Shown here: in pieces, positions 7,560 through 16,561 of the stretch | How the letters are laid out: each line of letters begins with the position of its first letter | Position numbering within the stretch: position 1 is the stretch's first letter | Made by a program: the position numbers and the translations under genes | The notes under the pieces: model-generated | What the model saw: only the letters and a program-made list of their open reading frames with translations | Database searches by the model: none | Told to the model about the DNA's origin: nothing | DNA from: JBMDXB01 sp048594975 | Lineage (GTDB): Bacteria > Acidobacteriota > Vicinamibacteria > Vicinamibacterales > 2-12-FULL-66-21 | Assembly: GCA_048594975.1 (NCBI GenBank) | Contig: JBMDXQ010000019.1 | Coordinates: 24,951-88,950, forward strand | DNA: 64,000 nt | Direction of reading: 5' to 3'

Positions 7560-8426
7560 CTACTCCAAGAACTCCTTCGCCAGATCCGCCCACTCCCCAT
7601 CCGGCGCCAGGTCCAGGTACGCCTTCCAGTGCGGCTTGGCGTCGGGTGAGTGGCCGATTTTTTCGAGCGTGACCGCCAGGTAGAAGTGCGCGTCCGGATA
7701 TCCGGTGTTGAGCGCCACCGCGTCGCGGTAGCAGCCGAGCGCACCCTCGTAGCGCCCCAGATCGTGCAGGATGTTGCCGAGGTTGAAGTGCGCCTCGAAG
7801 CAATCGGGATCGAGGACGATGGCGCGCTCGTACAGCGCCTGCGCCTCGATGAGCTCGTCGCGCGCGTAGTGGATGTTCGCCAGGTTGACCAGCGCCGGCA
7901 CGAGGTCGGGATCGATGACCAGCGCCTTCCGATAGGTCGCGGCCGCGTCTTCCATCTTGCGCTCGTCACCGTCGTCGAGCCGCGAGCCTTCGAGGAAGTA
8001 CCGCGCGGCGAGCGCCGCCTGCGGGTCGGCGGACGGCAGCGGCGTGACGGTGTCCTGCGCAACGGACGTCAGCGGTGCCGCCCGGGACGGCATGTGGCGC
8101 TGCGGACGGCGCGCCTGCAGCGCCACGACCTTGGCGCGCGGTGCGTCGCCACTCGCCTGGCCGGCATGGAAGTCGAGCTCGAGCTGCCCCTGCCGCTCGG
8201 CGAGCAGCGCCCGGAGAACGACGCGCACCGGCGTGCCTTTGGCCAGCTCGCCGGCGACATGGCGAATCGTCAGCACGTCGGTGAACGTGTAGCCGCGCGC
8301 GCCGGCGCGGCGCACGAGCCCCCATTTCTCCAGGTAGCGCAGGTGCTTGTCGGTGACCGAGGGATACAGGTGGCGGATGTCGCGAACGCCGTGGGATCCG
8401 CTGTCCGAGGACGGTGACGACGCCAC
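7560..8426 (-). CDS. MerR-type DNA-binding domain fused to tetratricopeptide repeats
   Basis: 288 residues. Residues ~14-85 form a MerR-like winged helix (V-T-D-K-H-L-R-Y-L-E-K-W-G-L-V, then G-Y-T-F-T-D-V-L-T-I-R-H). After a charged linker, residues ~135-288 hold about four TPR units (Y-R-K-A-L-V-I-D-P-D, Y-E-R-A-I-V-L-D-P-D, and so on). Most MerR proteins use the C-terminus to bind a small effector; here a protein-protein docking solenoid takes that place. The GTG start at 8426 is 7 nt after TACTCT, so the mRNA should be leaderless. It is divergent from glucokinase and shares a 14-bp palindrome with it, which suggests autoregulation and control of glk. Confidence 0.8.
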   Translation of the reverse strand: MASSPSSDSGSHGVRDIRHLYPSVTDKHLRYLEKWGLVRRAGARGYTFTDVLTIRHVAGELAKGTPVRVVLRALLAERQGQLELDFHAGQASGDAPRAKVVALQARRPQRHMPSRAAPLTSVAQDTVTPLPSADPQAALAARYFLEGSRLDDGDERKMEDAAATYRKALVIDPDLVPALVNLANIHYARDELIEAQALYERAIVLDPDCFEAHFNLGNILHDLGRYEGALGCYRDAVALNTGYPDAHFYLAVTLEKIGHSPDAKPHWKAYLDLAPDGEWADLAKEFLE

Positions 8427-8433
8427 GGGTGCA

Positions 8434-8496
8434 AGAGTAAGAGACGCGCGGGCGTCGAGTAAAGGCCTTTACCGCCCAGCCGTTCCGCTTTACGCT
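8434..8496. promoter_or_regulatory. Divergent MerR-TPR/glk promoters around a perfect 14-bp palindrome
   Basis: The palindrome GTAAAGGCCTTTAC spans 8459-8472. Its left half lies in the minus-strand -35 (TTTACT, 8463-8458; -10 TACTCT, 8439-8434). Its right half lies in the plus-strand -35 (TTTACC, 8468-8473; 17 nt to TACGCT, 8491-8496). A dimer bound there would touch both promoters. Confidence 0.6.
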
Positions 8497-8504
8497 TGCG
8501 TCTG

Positions 8505-9536
8505 ATGCTGCTCGCGGGAGACGTCGGCGGGACGAAGACCCTGCTCGGATTGTTCTCGGCGGCGTCGGATCGACCGACGGTGGTCGAGCTCGGCGAGTTC
8601 GCCACCATCGACTACGACGGCGTCGAGCCGATGATCCGCGAGTTCCTGCGCGCGCGCGCCGTCGACCCGCGGCAGGTCGAGGCGGCGTGCCTGGGTGTTG
8701 CCGGCGCGGTGACCGAGCAGGTGGCGCGGCTGACCAACGTCCCGTGGCTGGTCTCGGGAGCGACGATCAGCGAGACGCTGCGGTTGCGGCGCTGCCGGAT
8801 CATCAACGACCTGGAGGCGCTGGCCTACGGCGTGCCGGTGCTCAACTCGAGCGAGCTCGCGGTGCTGCAGCACGGCGTCGCGCTGCCGGGCGGCAACGCC
8901 GCGGTGATCGCGGCCGGCACCGGCCTCGGCGAGGCGATGCTGCACAACGTCGACGGCCGCTTCATCCCCGCCGCTTCCGAGGGCGGTCACGCCGACTTCG
9001 CGGCGCGCACCGCGCGCGAGATGGAGCTGGTGATGGAGCTGACGCGCGTCTTCGGGCGCGTCGGCGTGGAGCACGTCGTCTCCGGGCCGGGTCTCGCCAA
9101 CCTCTACCAGTTCACGCACGGGGCGTTCGGGACCGGGCCGATGATCACGCCGAACAGCATCGCGCCGGCGCGATTGTGCCCGGCGGTCGGCTCGCCGGCG
9201 AGCGTGCAGGAGCTGCCGAAGCGGATCACCCGGTCGGCCCTGGAGGGACGCTGCGGCCAGTGCGTGGAGGCGCTCGAGCTGTTCATCTCGGCGTACGGCG
9301 CCGAGGCGGGGAACATCGCGCTGCGCACGGTGGCGACGGCTGGTGTGTATATCGGCGGCGGCATCGCGCCCAAGATCCTGCCGGCGTTGCGCGCGGGCGG
9401 GTTCCTCGCCGCGTTCCGCGACAAGGAGCCGATGGCCCACCTGGTCGCCACCATCCCGGTGGCGGTGATCCTGAACCCGGACGCGGGGCTGCTCGGGGCA
9501 GCGGTGCGGGCGCAGGAGCTCGCGGCCGATCCTTGA
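8505..9536 (+). CDS. glk: Glucokinase
   Basis: 343 residues, typical for the Glk (PF02685) family, which phosphorylates glucose to glucose 6-phosphate with ATP. Seen: the phosphate-binding G-D-V-G-G-T-K-T near residues 5-12, I-N-D-L-E-A with the catalytic Asp, A-A-G-T-G-L-G-E, S-E-G-G-H-A-D-F, S-G-P-G-L, and the C-terminal Y-I-G-G-G-I-A-P-K and N-P-D-A-G-L-L-G-A. A C-G-Q-C pair late in the chain is unusual. ATG 8505 is preferred over TTG 8496, because 8491-8496 is the -10 box. A GntR regulator and a TonB receptor follow, consistent with sugar use. Confidence 0.92.
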   Translation: MLLAGDVGGTKTLLGLFSAASDRPTVVELGEFATIDYDGVEPMIREFLRARAVDPRQVEAACLGVAGAVTEQVARLTNVPWLVSGATISETLRLRRCRIINDLEALAYGVPVLNSSELAVLQHGVALPGGNAAVIAAGTGLGEAMLHNVDGRFIPAASEGGHADFAARTAREMELVMELTRVFGRVGVEHVVSGPGLANLYQFTHGAFGTGPMITPNSIAPARLCPAVGSPASVQELPKRITRSALEGRCGQCVEALELFISAYGAEAGNIALRTVATAGVYIGGGIAPKILPALRAGGFLAAFRDKEPMAHLVATIPVAVILNPDAGLLGAAVRAQELAADP

Positions 9537-9561
9537 CAGGCGGTGATACGTTGATATATCA
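9533..9561 (+). promoter_or_regulatory. GntR-gene promoter with overlapping operator
   Basis: TTGACA (9533-9538) is followed after 16 nt by the extended -10 TGATATATC (9552-9560). The -10 lies inside the perfect 10-bp palindrome TGATATATCA (9552-9561), the AT-rich type bound by FCD-class GntR proteins. The GTG start is only 9 nt after the -10, so binding by the GntR product would directly block its own transcription. Confidence 0.65.
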
Positions 9562-9569
9562 GACACCGC

Positions 9570-10265
9570 GTGACCCGGGTCCCCGCCGCCCTCCGCGCCG
9601 AGTCCATCGCGGATAAGGTCTACTCCCTCCTCCGGCAGGAGATCGCCTCGGGCGTGTTCCGGCCGGGACAGCGGGTTCACGAGAAGACCCTGGCCGCGCG
9701 GCTCGGCATCAGCCGCACCCCCATCCGCGAAGCCCTGATCCGCCTCGAGATCGAAGGCGTGGTGGTCTGCACCAGCCGGCGCAGCTACAACGTCCGAATC
9801 CTGACCGTCGACGACGTCCGCCAGATCTACGAGACGCTGGGCATCCTCGAAGGCGCTGCGGTCCGCGCGGTCGCGCCGCGGCTGACCGATGGCGAAGTCC
9901 GCGACCTCCGGCACTACAATCGGCTGATGACGGACGCCGCCGCCGGCGCCGACCTGCAGGCGTTTGGCGGCCTCAACCGAGCGTTCCACGACGTCTTCCT
10001 CGGCAAGCTGGACAACGAAGTGCTGCGCGACACCTGCACGCTGGTGCGCGGGCCGCTCTACACGTTCCCCGTCCAGCGGCAGACGCTGGCCGACTGGCTG
10101 CGCAAGTCGGTCGCCGAGCACCGGGTCATCATCAAGCTCGCCGTGGCCCGCGACGCCGACGGGCTCTTCGCCTTCTTCCGGGACGTGCACTGGAGCTTCG
10201 AACGCAACCGCCGGTTCATCAGCGACGCGTTCGACCGCCAGGGTGAAGCGGCGCTTCACCTCTAG
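9570..10265 (+). CDS. GntR family transcriptional regulator, FadR/FCD subfamily
   Basis: 231 residues. The N-terminal winged helix (~8-75) carries I-A-S-G-V-F-R-P-G-Q-R-V and the recognition segment L-G-I-S-R-T-P-I-R-E-A-L. The all-helical FCD effector domain (~85-225) has a D/H-rich metal site (H at F-H-D-V-F, and H in A-E-H-R-V). FCD regulators usually sense carboxylates or sugar acids. A TGA at 9552-9554 closes the frame upstream and GTG 9570 is the only possible start, so the leaderless reading is forced. It lies between glk and a TonB receptor and probably controls them. Confidence 0.92.
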   Translation: MTRVPAALRAESIADKVYSLLRQEIASGVFRPGQRVHEKTLAARLGISRTPIREALIRLEIEGVVVCTSRRSYNVRILTVDDVRQIYETLGILEGAAVRAVAPRLTDGEVRDLRHYNRLMTDAAAGADLQAFGGLNRAFHDVFLGKLDNEVLRDTCTLVRGPLYTFPVQRQTLADWLRKSVAEHRVIIKLAVARDADGLFAFFRDVHWSFERNRRFISDAFDRQGEAALHL

Positions 10266-10416
10266 CCGACGGTCGCGAGGCGGGGCTCGCCACGGGGGGG
10301 CGCGACGGGATCGTTGGCGACGGAGGGTGCGCCACGGGTCGTTCGGCGACGTGAGGTTCGCGACACGATGTCGCGGCCGAGGGTTCGTGCTCGGGTTGCT
10401 CGGAAGGAGGATGTCC

Positions 10417-13400
10417 ATGCGGTTCGCCCGTTGGGCCCGGTTGCTACTGGCTGTTCTGATACTGGCGGGCGGCGCCGCGGCGGCGCTCGCGCAAGGCACG
10501 ACGTCGCGCGTCACCGGCACGGTGACCGACACCACCGGCGGATACATTCCCGGGGCGACGGTCACGCTGACCAACGAGGCGACCGGCGTCTCGTTCACGA
10601 CCACCACCGGCGACACCGGCGTCTACGTGTTCGACGCGGTGCAGGTGGGCCGCTACACCGTGACCGTCGAGCTCCAGGGGTTCAAGAAGTTCATCGCCAC
10701 GGCGACGCCGGTGAACATCGGCGTCCCGACCACCCTCAACGCCATCCTCGAGGCCGGCGGGCTGACCGAGACCGTCGAAGTGAACGCGGCGAGCACCGTC
10801 GTCCAGACGAGCACGTCGGGAAACCTGGGCAGCACCTTCGATCAGCGCACGATCGAGCAGCTGCCGATCCTCGGCGGCCGCGGCCGCAACCCGCTCGACC
10901 TCGTGCTGACGCAGCCGGGCGTCGTCTCGGGCGCGAACACCGGCGGCGGCATCCACGTGCACGGCGCGCGCGACCGGTCCTGGAACTTCACGCTCGACGG
11001 CATCGACACCAACGAATCGAGCGCCGGCGGCTCGAACTTCTCCCCGCTGCGCACCAACCCGGACGCGCTCGCCGAGTTCAAGGTCCTGACCGGCAACCAG
11101 ACGGCGGAGTACGGCCGGAACAGCGGCGGCCAGGTGGCCATGGTCACTCGCTCGGGCTCGAACAGCTTCACCGGCACGGGCTTCTACTTCGCACGGCGAC
11201 CGGAGTTCAACGCCAACGAGTGGGAGAACAACATCGACAACCTGCCGAAGCGCAACTTCACGCAGGACATGCCGGGCTTCAGCGTCGGCGGCCCGATCCA
11301 GCGCAACAAGGCGTTCTTCTTCGTGAACACGCAGTGGCTGCGCGCGGAGCAGACCCGCGAGGTGAACCGCACCGTGTACACCGCCACGGCACGCCAGGGC
11401 ATCTGGCGCTACTCGACGGTCGGTCGCAACCAGCCGGCAGGCGTGGCGGGCTCCTCCGTTGACGTCAACGGCAACCCGGTCGTGCCCTTCGGCACCTACA
11501 ACGTCGTCGCGAGCGACCCCGCGAGGCTCGGCCTTGACCCGACCACCCAGGCGCTCATCGCGCAGACGCCACTGCCGAACAACTTCGACATCGGCGACGG
11601 CCTGAATACGGCCGGCTTCCGATGGGTCGCGCCCGAGAAGGAGGAGCAGGCCGACTTCGTCACGAAGGTCGATTACACGTTCAGCCCGCGCAACAGCGCG
11701 TTCTTCCGCTTCTCGAAGGGCTACCAGGACACGCTCTGCGACGACGTGAACGGCGGCCTCGCGCCCTTCCCCGGGCTCTCGTGCCTCGTGGACACGTTCC
11801 GCTCGCCGCTCAACTGGGCCGCGAACTGGCGCTGGAACCCGCGCGGCAACCTGGTCAACGAACTGGTGGTCGGCCAGAACTTCTTCGAGTTCAACTTCGT
11901 GACGCCGACCGCCGACCCGACGACGCCGACCTACAGCTTCGGAAGCATCACGATGCCGGTGGACACGCAGGTCGGCAACCTGCGCAACGTCGACACCATT
12001 CAGGTCGTGGACAATCTGAGCTGGCTGCGCGGCGCGCACAGCATCAAGGCCGGGCTGAACGTTCGCTACCAGGTGCACACCGATACGCGCGGATCGGTTG
12101 GCGGCGTCAACGTCACACCCGTCGTGAACTTCAGCACGACGACCAACACCGTGGATCCGGCGACGTTCGGCATCCCGTCGGACATCAACACCCAGTTCGA
12201 TCGCCCTGCGCTCCAGAGCAGCATCAACTTCCTGCTCGGGCGGGTCGGCGGCATCACGCAGGGCTTCGTCCAGCAGGGCAACGCGTACGGCCCGGCGGGT
12301 ACGCCATTCGACTTCGAGTCGTCCTATCCCGAGATCGACGTGTACCTCCAGGACACGTGGAAACCGCGCTCGAACCTGACGATCGACGGCGGCCTCCGCT
12401 GGGAGGCGAAGCTGACGCCCGGCAACCCCGACGATCTGATCAGCCGGCCGCACCAGCGCGTCGCGGTGGACGCGGGAACCAGCAATGCGCTGCGGTGGGA
12501 GACGGGCAGGCTCTACGAGAGCGACTGGAACAACTTCGCGCCGTCGATCGGCGCGGCGTGGGACCCGATGGACGACGGCAAGACCGTCGTCCGCGGGAAC
12601 TATCGGATGGCATTCGACCGCATCAACACGTTCCTGGCCTCGTCAGCGATCTTCCAGAGCATCCCGGGGATCACGTTCTCGGCGTCGAACACGGCGTTCG
12701 GTCAGGCGGGCGGACGCCTCCGCGTGGGCCTGCCGAACCTGGCGCCGACGATCAGCCCCGAAGGGTTCCTGCAGCCGCCGGCGCCGACCACGACGACGAT
12801 GCGCGTGTTCGATCCGGAGTTCGAGACGCCGATCACACACGGGTGGGCAATCACCTACCAGCGACAGCTGTTCGGGCAGACGCTCGTGGAGGTCGCCTAC
12901 ATCGGGCGGCGGGGGAACAACCTGTTCAGCGCCTACAACGTGAACCAGGTGGAGGTCGTCTCGAACGGCTTCGTGGACGCGTTCAACGCGGCGAAGAGCG
13001 GGGGCGAGAGCGCGCTGCTCAACCAGCTGCTCGGGCCCGACACGCGGCGGAACCCCGGCGAGAGCGGCGCGGCGATGCTCCGGCGCCTCTTCGCGGCGGA
13101 CCTCGCGCTGAACAACGTCGCGGGCGTGGCGAACTCGCTCGGCACGCGCATCCAGAGCAATCAGACGCTCGGACAGCTTTCGGGGCTCGGCGAGTACTTC
13201 TTCTTCCCGTACACGCAGTTCCTGGGCGGGTTCAACGTCATCGACTCGAACGACTACTCGCGCTACCACGCGATGGAAGTGAAGCTGGAGCGCCGTTTCT
13301 CCGACGGCTTCAGCTACCTCGTGGGCTACACACTCTCGCGGTCGAAGGACACACGATCGTACGACCCGGCGTTCACCGTCGTCGGAACCGGCAACACGCA

Positions 13401-14028
13401 GACGGCGGCCAACACGCCGTGGGACATCCGGAACCGCGACCTCAACTACGCGCCGTCGGACTTCGACCGCACGCACGTGATGTCGGCACAGGGCGTGTGG
13501 GAGCTGCCGTTCGGACAGGGACGGCGGTACGGCGGGAACGCGAGCCGCGCGACCGACCTGCTGATCGGCGGCTGGACGCTCTCCGGCCAGTTCCTCGCGC
13601 AGAGCGGGCGCCCGATGACCGTGTTTGCCGGCACCGGGACGATGTCGAACGTCGTCCAGACTCCGGCCAACTGCAACGGCTGCGGTGCAGATTTCGGCAG
13701 CATCCACGAGGAAGGCGGGCTCGCGTGGTATTTCGCGCCGGAGGAGAGAGCGAAGTTCTCCACGCCAGCTCCTGGCGAGTTCAGCAATACGGGGCGCAAC
13801 TTCTTCAGAGGTCCCGGCAGCTGGAGGCTCGATCTGTCGTTGGCCAAGCGGACACGGATCGTCGGGAACCAGATCCTCGAGGTCCGTGCGGACAGCACGA
13901 ACGTGCTGAACCACCCTGCCTGGGGATTTCCGACGCTGGTGACGACCTCGAGTCTGTTCGGTCGAAACCGCACCCCGCTCAGCGGGAATTCCCGGAAGAT
14001 CATGCTGGGGGTGAAGTACTACTTCTGA
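10417..14028 (+). CDS. TonB-dependent receptor with carboxypeptidase-regulatory-like N-terminal domain
   Basis: A 1203-residue outer-membrane transporter of the large acidobacterial type. It has a signal peptide (~1-28, ending A-L-A-Q), a carboxypeptidase-regulatory-like beta-sandwich (~30-112), a plug (~120-240, with N-P-L-D-L-V-L-T-Q-P-G-V and Y-G-R-N-S-G-G), then a long barrel ending G-V-K-Y-Y-F with the C-terminal Phe that BAM recognises. It should import a large ligand, probably a glycan given glk and GntR upstream. ATG 10417 is chosen because GGAAGGAGG (10402-10410) ends 6 nt before it; ATG 10411 abuts the Shine-Dalgarno. A strong terminator follows the gene. Confidence 0.93.
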   Translation: MRFARWARLLLAVLILAGGAAAALAQGTTSRVTGTVTDTTGGYIPGATVTLTNEATGVSFTTTTGDTGVYVFDAVQVGRYTVTVELQGFKKFIATATPVNIGVPTTLNAILEAGGLTETVEVNAASTVVQTSTSGNLGSTFDQRTIEQLPILGGRGRNPLDLVLTQPGVVSGANTGGGIHVHGARDRSWNFTLDGIDTNESSAGGSNFSPLRTNPDALAEFKVLTGNQTAEYGRNSGGQVAMVTRSGSNSFTGTGFYFARRPEFNANEWENNIDNLPKRNFTQDMPGFSVGGPIQRNKAFFFVNTQWLRAEQTREVNRTVYTATARQGIWRYSTVGRNQPAGVAGSSVDVNGNPVVPFGTYNVVASDPARLGLDPTTQALIAQTPLPNNFDIGDGLNTAGFRWVAPEKEEQADFVTKVDYTFSPRNSAFFRFSKGYQDTLCDDVNGGLAPFPGLSCLVDTFRSPLNWAANWRWNPRGNLVNELVVGQNFFEFNFVTPTADPTTPTYSFGSITMPVDTQVGNLRNVDTIQVVDNLSWLRGAHSIKAGLNVRYQVHTDTRGSVGGVNVTPVVNFSTTTNTVDPATFGIPSDINTQFDRPALQSSINFLLGRVGGITQGFVQQGNAYGPAGTPFDFESSYPEIDVYLQDTWKPRSNLTIDGGLRWEAKLTPGNPDDLISRPHQRVAVDAGTSNALRWETGRLYESDWNNFAPSIGAAWDPMDDGKTVVRGNYRMAFDRINTFLASSAIFQSIPGITFSASNTAFGQAGGRLRVGLPNLAPTISPEGFLQPPAPTTTTMRVFDPEFETPITHGWAITYQRQLFGQTLVEVAYIGRRGNNLFSAYNVNQVEVVSNGFVDAFNAAKSGGESALLNQLLGPDTRRNPGESGAAMLRRLFAADLALNNVAGVANSLGTRIQSNQTLGQLSGLGEYFFFPYTQFLGGFNVIDSNDYSRYHAMEVKLERRFSDGFSYLVGYTLSRSKDTRSYDPAFTVVGTGNTQTAANTPWDIRNRDLNYAPSDFDRTHVMSAQGVWELPFGQGRRYGGNASRATDLLIGGWTLSGQFLAQSGRPMTVFAGTGTMSNVVQTPANCNGCGADFGSIHEEGGLAWYFAPEERAKFSTPAPGEFSNTGRNFFRGPGSWRLDLSLAKRTRIVGNQILEVRADSTNVLNHPAWGFPTLVTTSSLFGRNRTPLSGNSRKIMLGVKYYF

Positions 14029-14079
14029 CGCGCCGGTCCGGGCCGGGTTCGAGGTCCGGGATCCGGAGCGGGAACGACG

Positions 14080-14117
14080 CAGGCCGGGGTCGACTTTAGA
14101 CCCCGGCCTGTTTTTTT
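14080..14117 (+). terminator. Rho-independent terminator
   Basis: A perfect 12-bp GC-rich stem (14080-14091 with 14099-14110) closes a 7-nt loop and runs into seven T residues (14111-14117). It ends the TonB receptor transcript 52 bp after its stop, just before the LemA promoter. Confidence 0.95.
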
Positions 14118-14119
14118 GC

Positions 14120-14125
14120 TAGCCT
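14120..14125 (+). promoter_or_regulatory. -10 box of the lemA operon
   Basis: TAGCCT stands 7 nt before the lemA ATG, directly after the T-run of the preceding terminator. No Shine-Dalgarno sequence lies in between, so a leaderless transcript is expected. Confidence 0.45.
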
Positions 14126-14132
14126 CTGGCTC

Positions 14133-14687
14133 ATGGAGCTCATCCTCGTCCTCGCCGTCCTCCTCGTCATCGCCCTGGCAGCGGTCGGCATCTACAACTC
14201 GCTCGTGCGGCTGAACGTGCGGGTGGACAACGCCTGGTCGGACATCGACGTGCAGCTCAAACGACGCCACGACCTCATTCCCAATGTGGTCGAGACGGTG
14301 AAGGGCTACGCCGCGCACGAGCGGCAGACGCTCGAAGCGGTCATCGACGCTCGGAACCGCGCGGTCTCGGTGCAGGCCGCGGGCCCGGCCGAGCGCGGCC
14401 AGGCGGAAGGCGCGCTGACCACGGCCCTGCGCGGCCTGTTCGCGCTCGCCGAGTCGTACCCGCAGCTGCGCGCCACCGAGAACTTCCAGCAGCTGCAGAC
14501 CACCCTCGGCCAGATCGAAGACGCGGTGCAGAACGCGCGCCGCTACTACAACGCCGTGGTCCGTGATCTCAACACGAAGGTGCAGCAATTCCCTTCGAAC
14601 CTGATCGCCGGCATGTTCGGGTTCAGGAACCGCGAGTTCTTCGAGATCCCGGACGCGCAACGGGAGACGCCGCAGGTCAAGTTCTGA
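14133..14687 (+). CDS. lemA: LemA family protein
   Basis: 184 residues, the usual LemA length. One N-terminal membrane helix (~1-24) is followed by the signature V-R-V-D-N-A-W-S-D-I-D-V-Q-L-K-R-R-H-D-L and a long helical bundle with A-R-R-Y-Y-N-A-V-V-R-D-L-N. It ends in the conserved P-x-V-K-F. The cellular role of LemA proteins is poorly defined. The last base overlaps the ATG of the DUF2207 gene, a pairing seen widely, so the two probably form one membrane complex. Confidence 0.93.
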   Translation: MELILVLAVLLVIALAAVGIYNSLVRLNVRVDNAWSDIDVQLKRRHDLIPNVVETVKGYAAHERQTLEAVIDARNRAVSVQAAGPAERGQAEGALTTALRGLFALAESYPQLRATENFQQLQTTLGQIEDAVQNARRYYNAVVRDLNTKVQQFPSNLIAGMFGFRNREFFEIPDAQRETPQVKF

Positions 14688-16402
14688 TGACCGCGCGGCT
14701 CCTGTGCCTCGCGCTCTGCCTGCTCTGGGCCGTGCCGGCCGCGGCGCAGCGCAGTTTCGTCATCGCGCGCTTCGACGCGACGATCGAGGTCCGGCGAGAC
14801 GGCTCGATCCTCGTCGAAGAGATCATCGCCCCGCGCTTCACCGGCTCGTGGAACGGCATCTTCCGCAGTATCCCAATCCAGTACCGCACGCCGCAGGGCC
14901 TCAACTACACGCTGCGGCTCGACGTGCAGTCGATTACCGACGCGGAGGGTGCGCCGCTGAAGTTCGAGAGCAGCCGCGAGCGCCACTACCGCAAGCTGAA
15001 GATCTGGATCCCAGGCGCGCAGGACACCACCAGGACGGTCCGGATCCGCTACCGTGTCGCCAACGGTCTGCGGTTCTTCGAGCAGCACGACGAGCTGTAC
15101 TGGAACGTCACCGGCGACGAATGGGAGGTGCCGATCGAGTCGGCATCGGCCTACATCCGCCTGCCCGGGGACGTGACCGGCGTCCGCGCGTCGGCGTTCC
15201 GCGGCGCCTACGGCTCGCCGGATCAGGCGGAGGCGATCGTCGAGCCGGGCGGCGTCCGCGTTCGCGCGATCGAGGGCCTCGCCTTCCGCGAGGGTCTGAC
15301 CGCCGTCGTCGGCTGGGATCCAGGCATCGTGCACAGGCCGACCGAGGCGGAAAAGGCGGCCGGCGTCCTGTACAGCAACGTGCCGCTGCTCGTACCCGTC
15401 GTGGTCTTCCTCGGCATGTTCCGGCTCTGGCGGTCCCGCGGCAAGGACCCGGAGATGGCCCCGGTCGCCACGCGTTACGAGCCGCCACCGAACATGACGC
15501 CGGCCGAGCTCGGCACGCTGGTCGACGGCAAGCCGGACATGCGCGACATCACCGCCACGATCGTGGACCTGGCGGTGCGCGGCTACCTGCACATCGAGGA
15601 GAGCGGCAGCGAGGGCTTCCTCGGCCTGTTCTCGAGCAAGGACTACCGGTTCACGCTGAAGAAGCCGCGCAGCGACTGGACGGCCCTGCGCCGGCACGAG
15701 TCGGAACTGCTCGACGCGATGTTCAGGGGCGGCGACGACGCGGTGAGTCTGTCGACGCTGAAGAACCGTTTCTACAAGCACCTCCCGGGGCTGCGCAACC
15801 AGCTGTACGGAGGCCTCGTGAGCGGCGGCTTCTACACCGGACGGCCCGATCGGGTGCGGATGCTGTACATCGTCCTCGGCATCGCCGGCGGCGCGCTGCT
15901 GGCCGTGGCCGGCGGAACGATCATGTCCGGGCTCGGCATGCAGCCAATTGCCGGGATCTTCGCCGGCATCCTCTCCGGGCTCGTCGTCGTGCTCTTCGGC
16001 TGGTTCATGCCGTCGAGAACGGTGCAGGGGACGCGCGAGCTGGAGAAGGTGCTCGGCTTCCAGGAGTTCCTGTCGCGCGTCGAGGCGGACCGGATGGATC
16101 GCACCATCCGCACGCCGGAGATGTTCGAGAAGTTCCTGCCGTACGCGATGGCGCTCGGCGTCGCCGACAACTGGGCGAAGGCGTTCGAGGGCATTTACAC
16201 GGAACCGCCGCAGTGGTACACGGGTCCGGGGACGATGCACGCGTTCAACCCGTCGGCGTTCTCCAGCAACCTGGGACGGATGTCGGCGCAGGCTGCGACA
16301 GTCATGGCGTCGGCGCCTCGCAGCAGCGGCGGCTCCGGGTTCAGCAGCGGCGGCGGCTTCAGCGGCGGCGGCTTCGGCGGCGGCGGCGGCGGCGGGTTCT
16401 AG
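14687..16402 (+). CDS. DUF2207 membrane protein (YciQ-like)
   Basis: 571 residues. A signal peptide (~1-21) precedes a beta-rich extracytoplasmic DUF2207 domain (~25-215), one membrane helix (~223-245), a cytoplasmic region (~250-390) with winged-helix-like segments, two more helices (~395-445) and a Gly/Ser tail of S-G-G-G-F type ending in a run of Gly plus Phe. It starts inside the LemA stop (ATGA). LemA and DUF2207 proteins commonly occur together; the function is unknown. The Gly-rich tail is common in this family and is not a sequencing artefact. Confidence 0.9.
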   Translation: MTARLLCLALCLLWAVPAAAQRSFVIARFDATIEVRRDGSILVEEIIAPRFTGSWNGIFRSIPIQYRTPQGLNYTLRLDVQSITDAEGAPLKFESSRERHYRKLKIWIPGAQDTTRTVRIRYRVANGLRFFEQHDELYWNVTGDEWEVPIESASAYIRLPGDVTGVRASAFRGAYGSPDQAEAIVEPGGVRVRAIEGLAFREGLTAVVGWDPGIVHRPTEAEKAAGVLYSNVPLLVPVVVFLGMFRLWRSRGKDPEMAPVATRYEPPPNMTPAELGTLVDGKPDMRDITATIVDLAVRGYLHIEESGSEGFLGLFSSKDYRFTLKKPRSDWTALRRHESELLDAMFRGGDDAVSLSTLKNRFYKHLPGLRNQLYGGLVSGGFYTGRPDRVRMLYIVLGIAGGALLAVAGGTIMSGLGMQPIAGIFAGILSGLVVVLFGWFMPSRTVQGTRELEKVLGFQEFLSRVEADRMDRTIRTPEMFEKFLPYAMALGVADNWAKAFEGIYTEPPQWYTGPGTMHAFNPSAFSSNLGRMSAQAATVMASAPRSSGGSGFSSGGGFSGGGFGGGGGGGF

Positions 16403-16561
16403 CGGAGTATCCGCTCGAGTCGCATCGTGGCCAGCTCCGTTGTCGCGGGGCATGCCAGCGGGGGCGAGCCACGAGACTGGCGTTTTCTTCAGACTGATTC
16501 ACAGGCCGCTCACGACACGGCTGCGCCGCCCCTCCTAGACTCGGCTCGAGAGCATCGAGCC

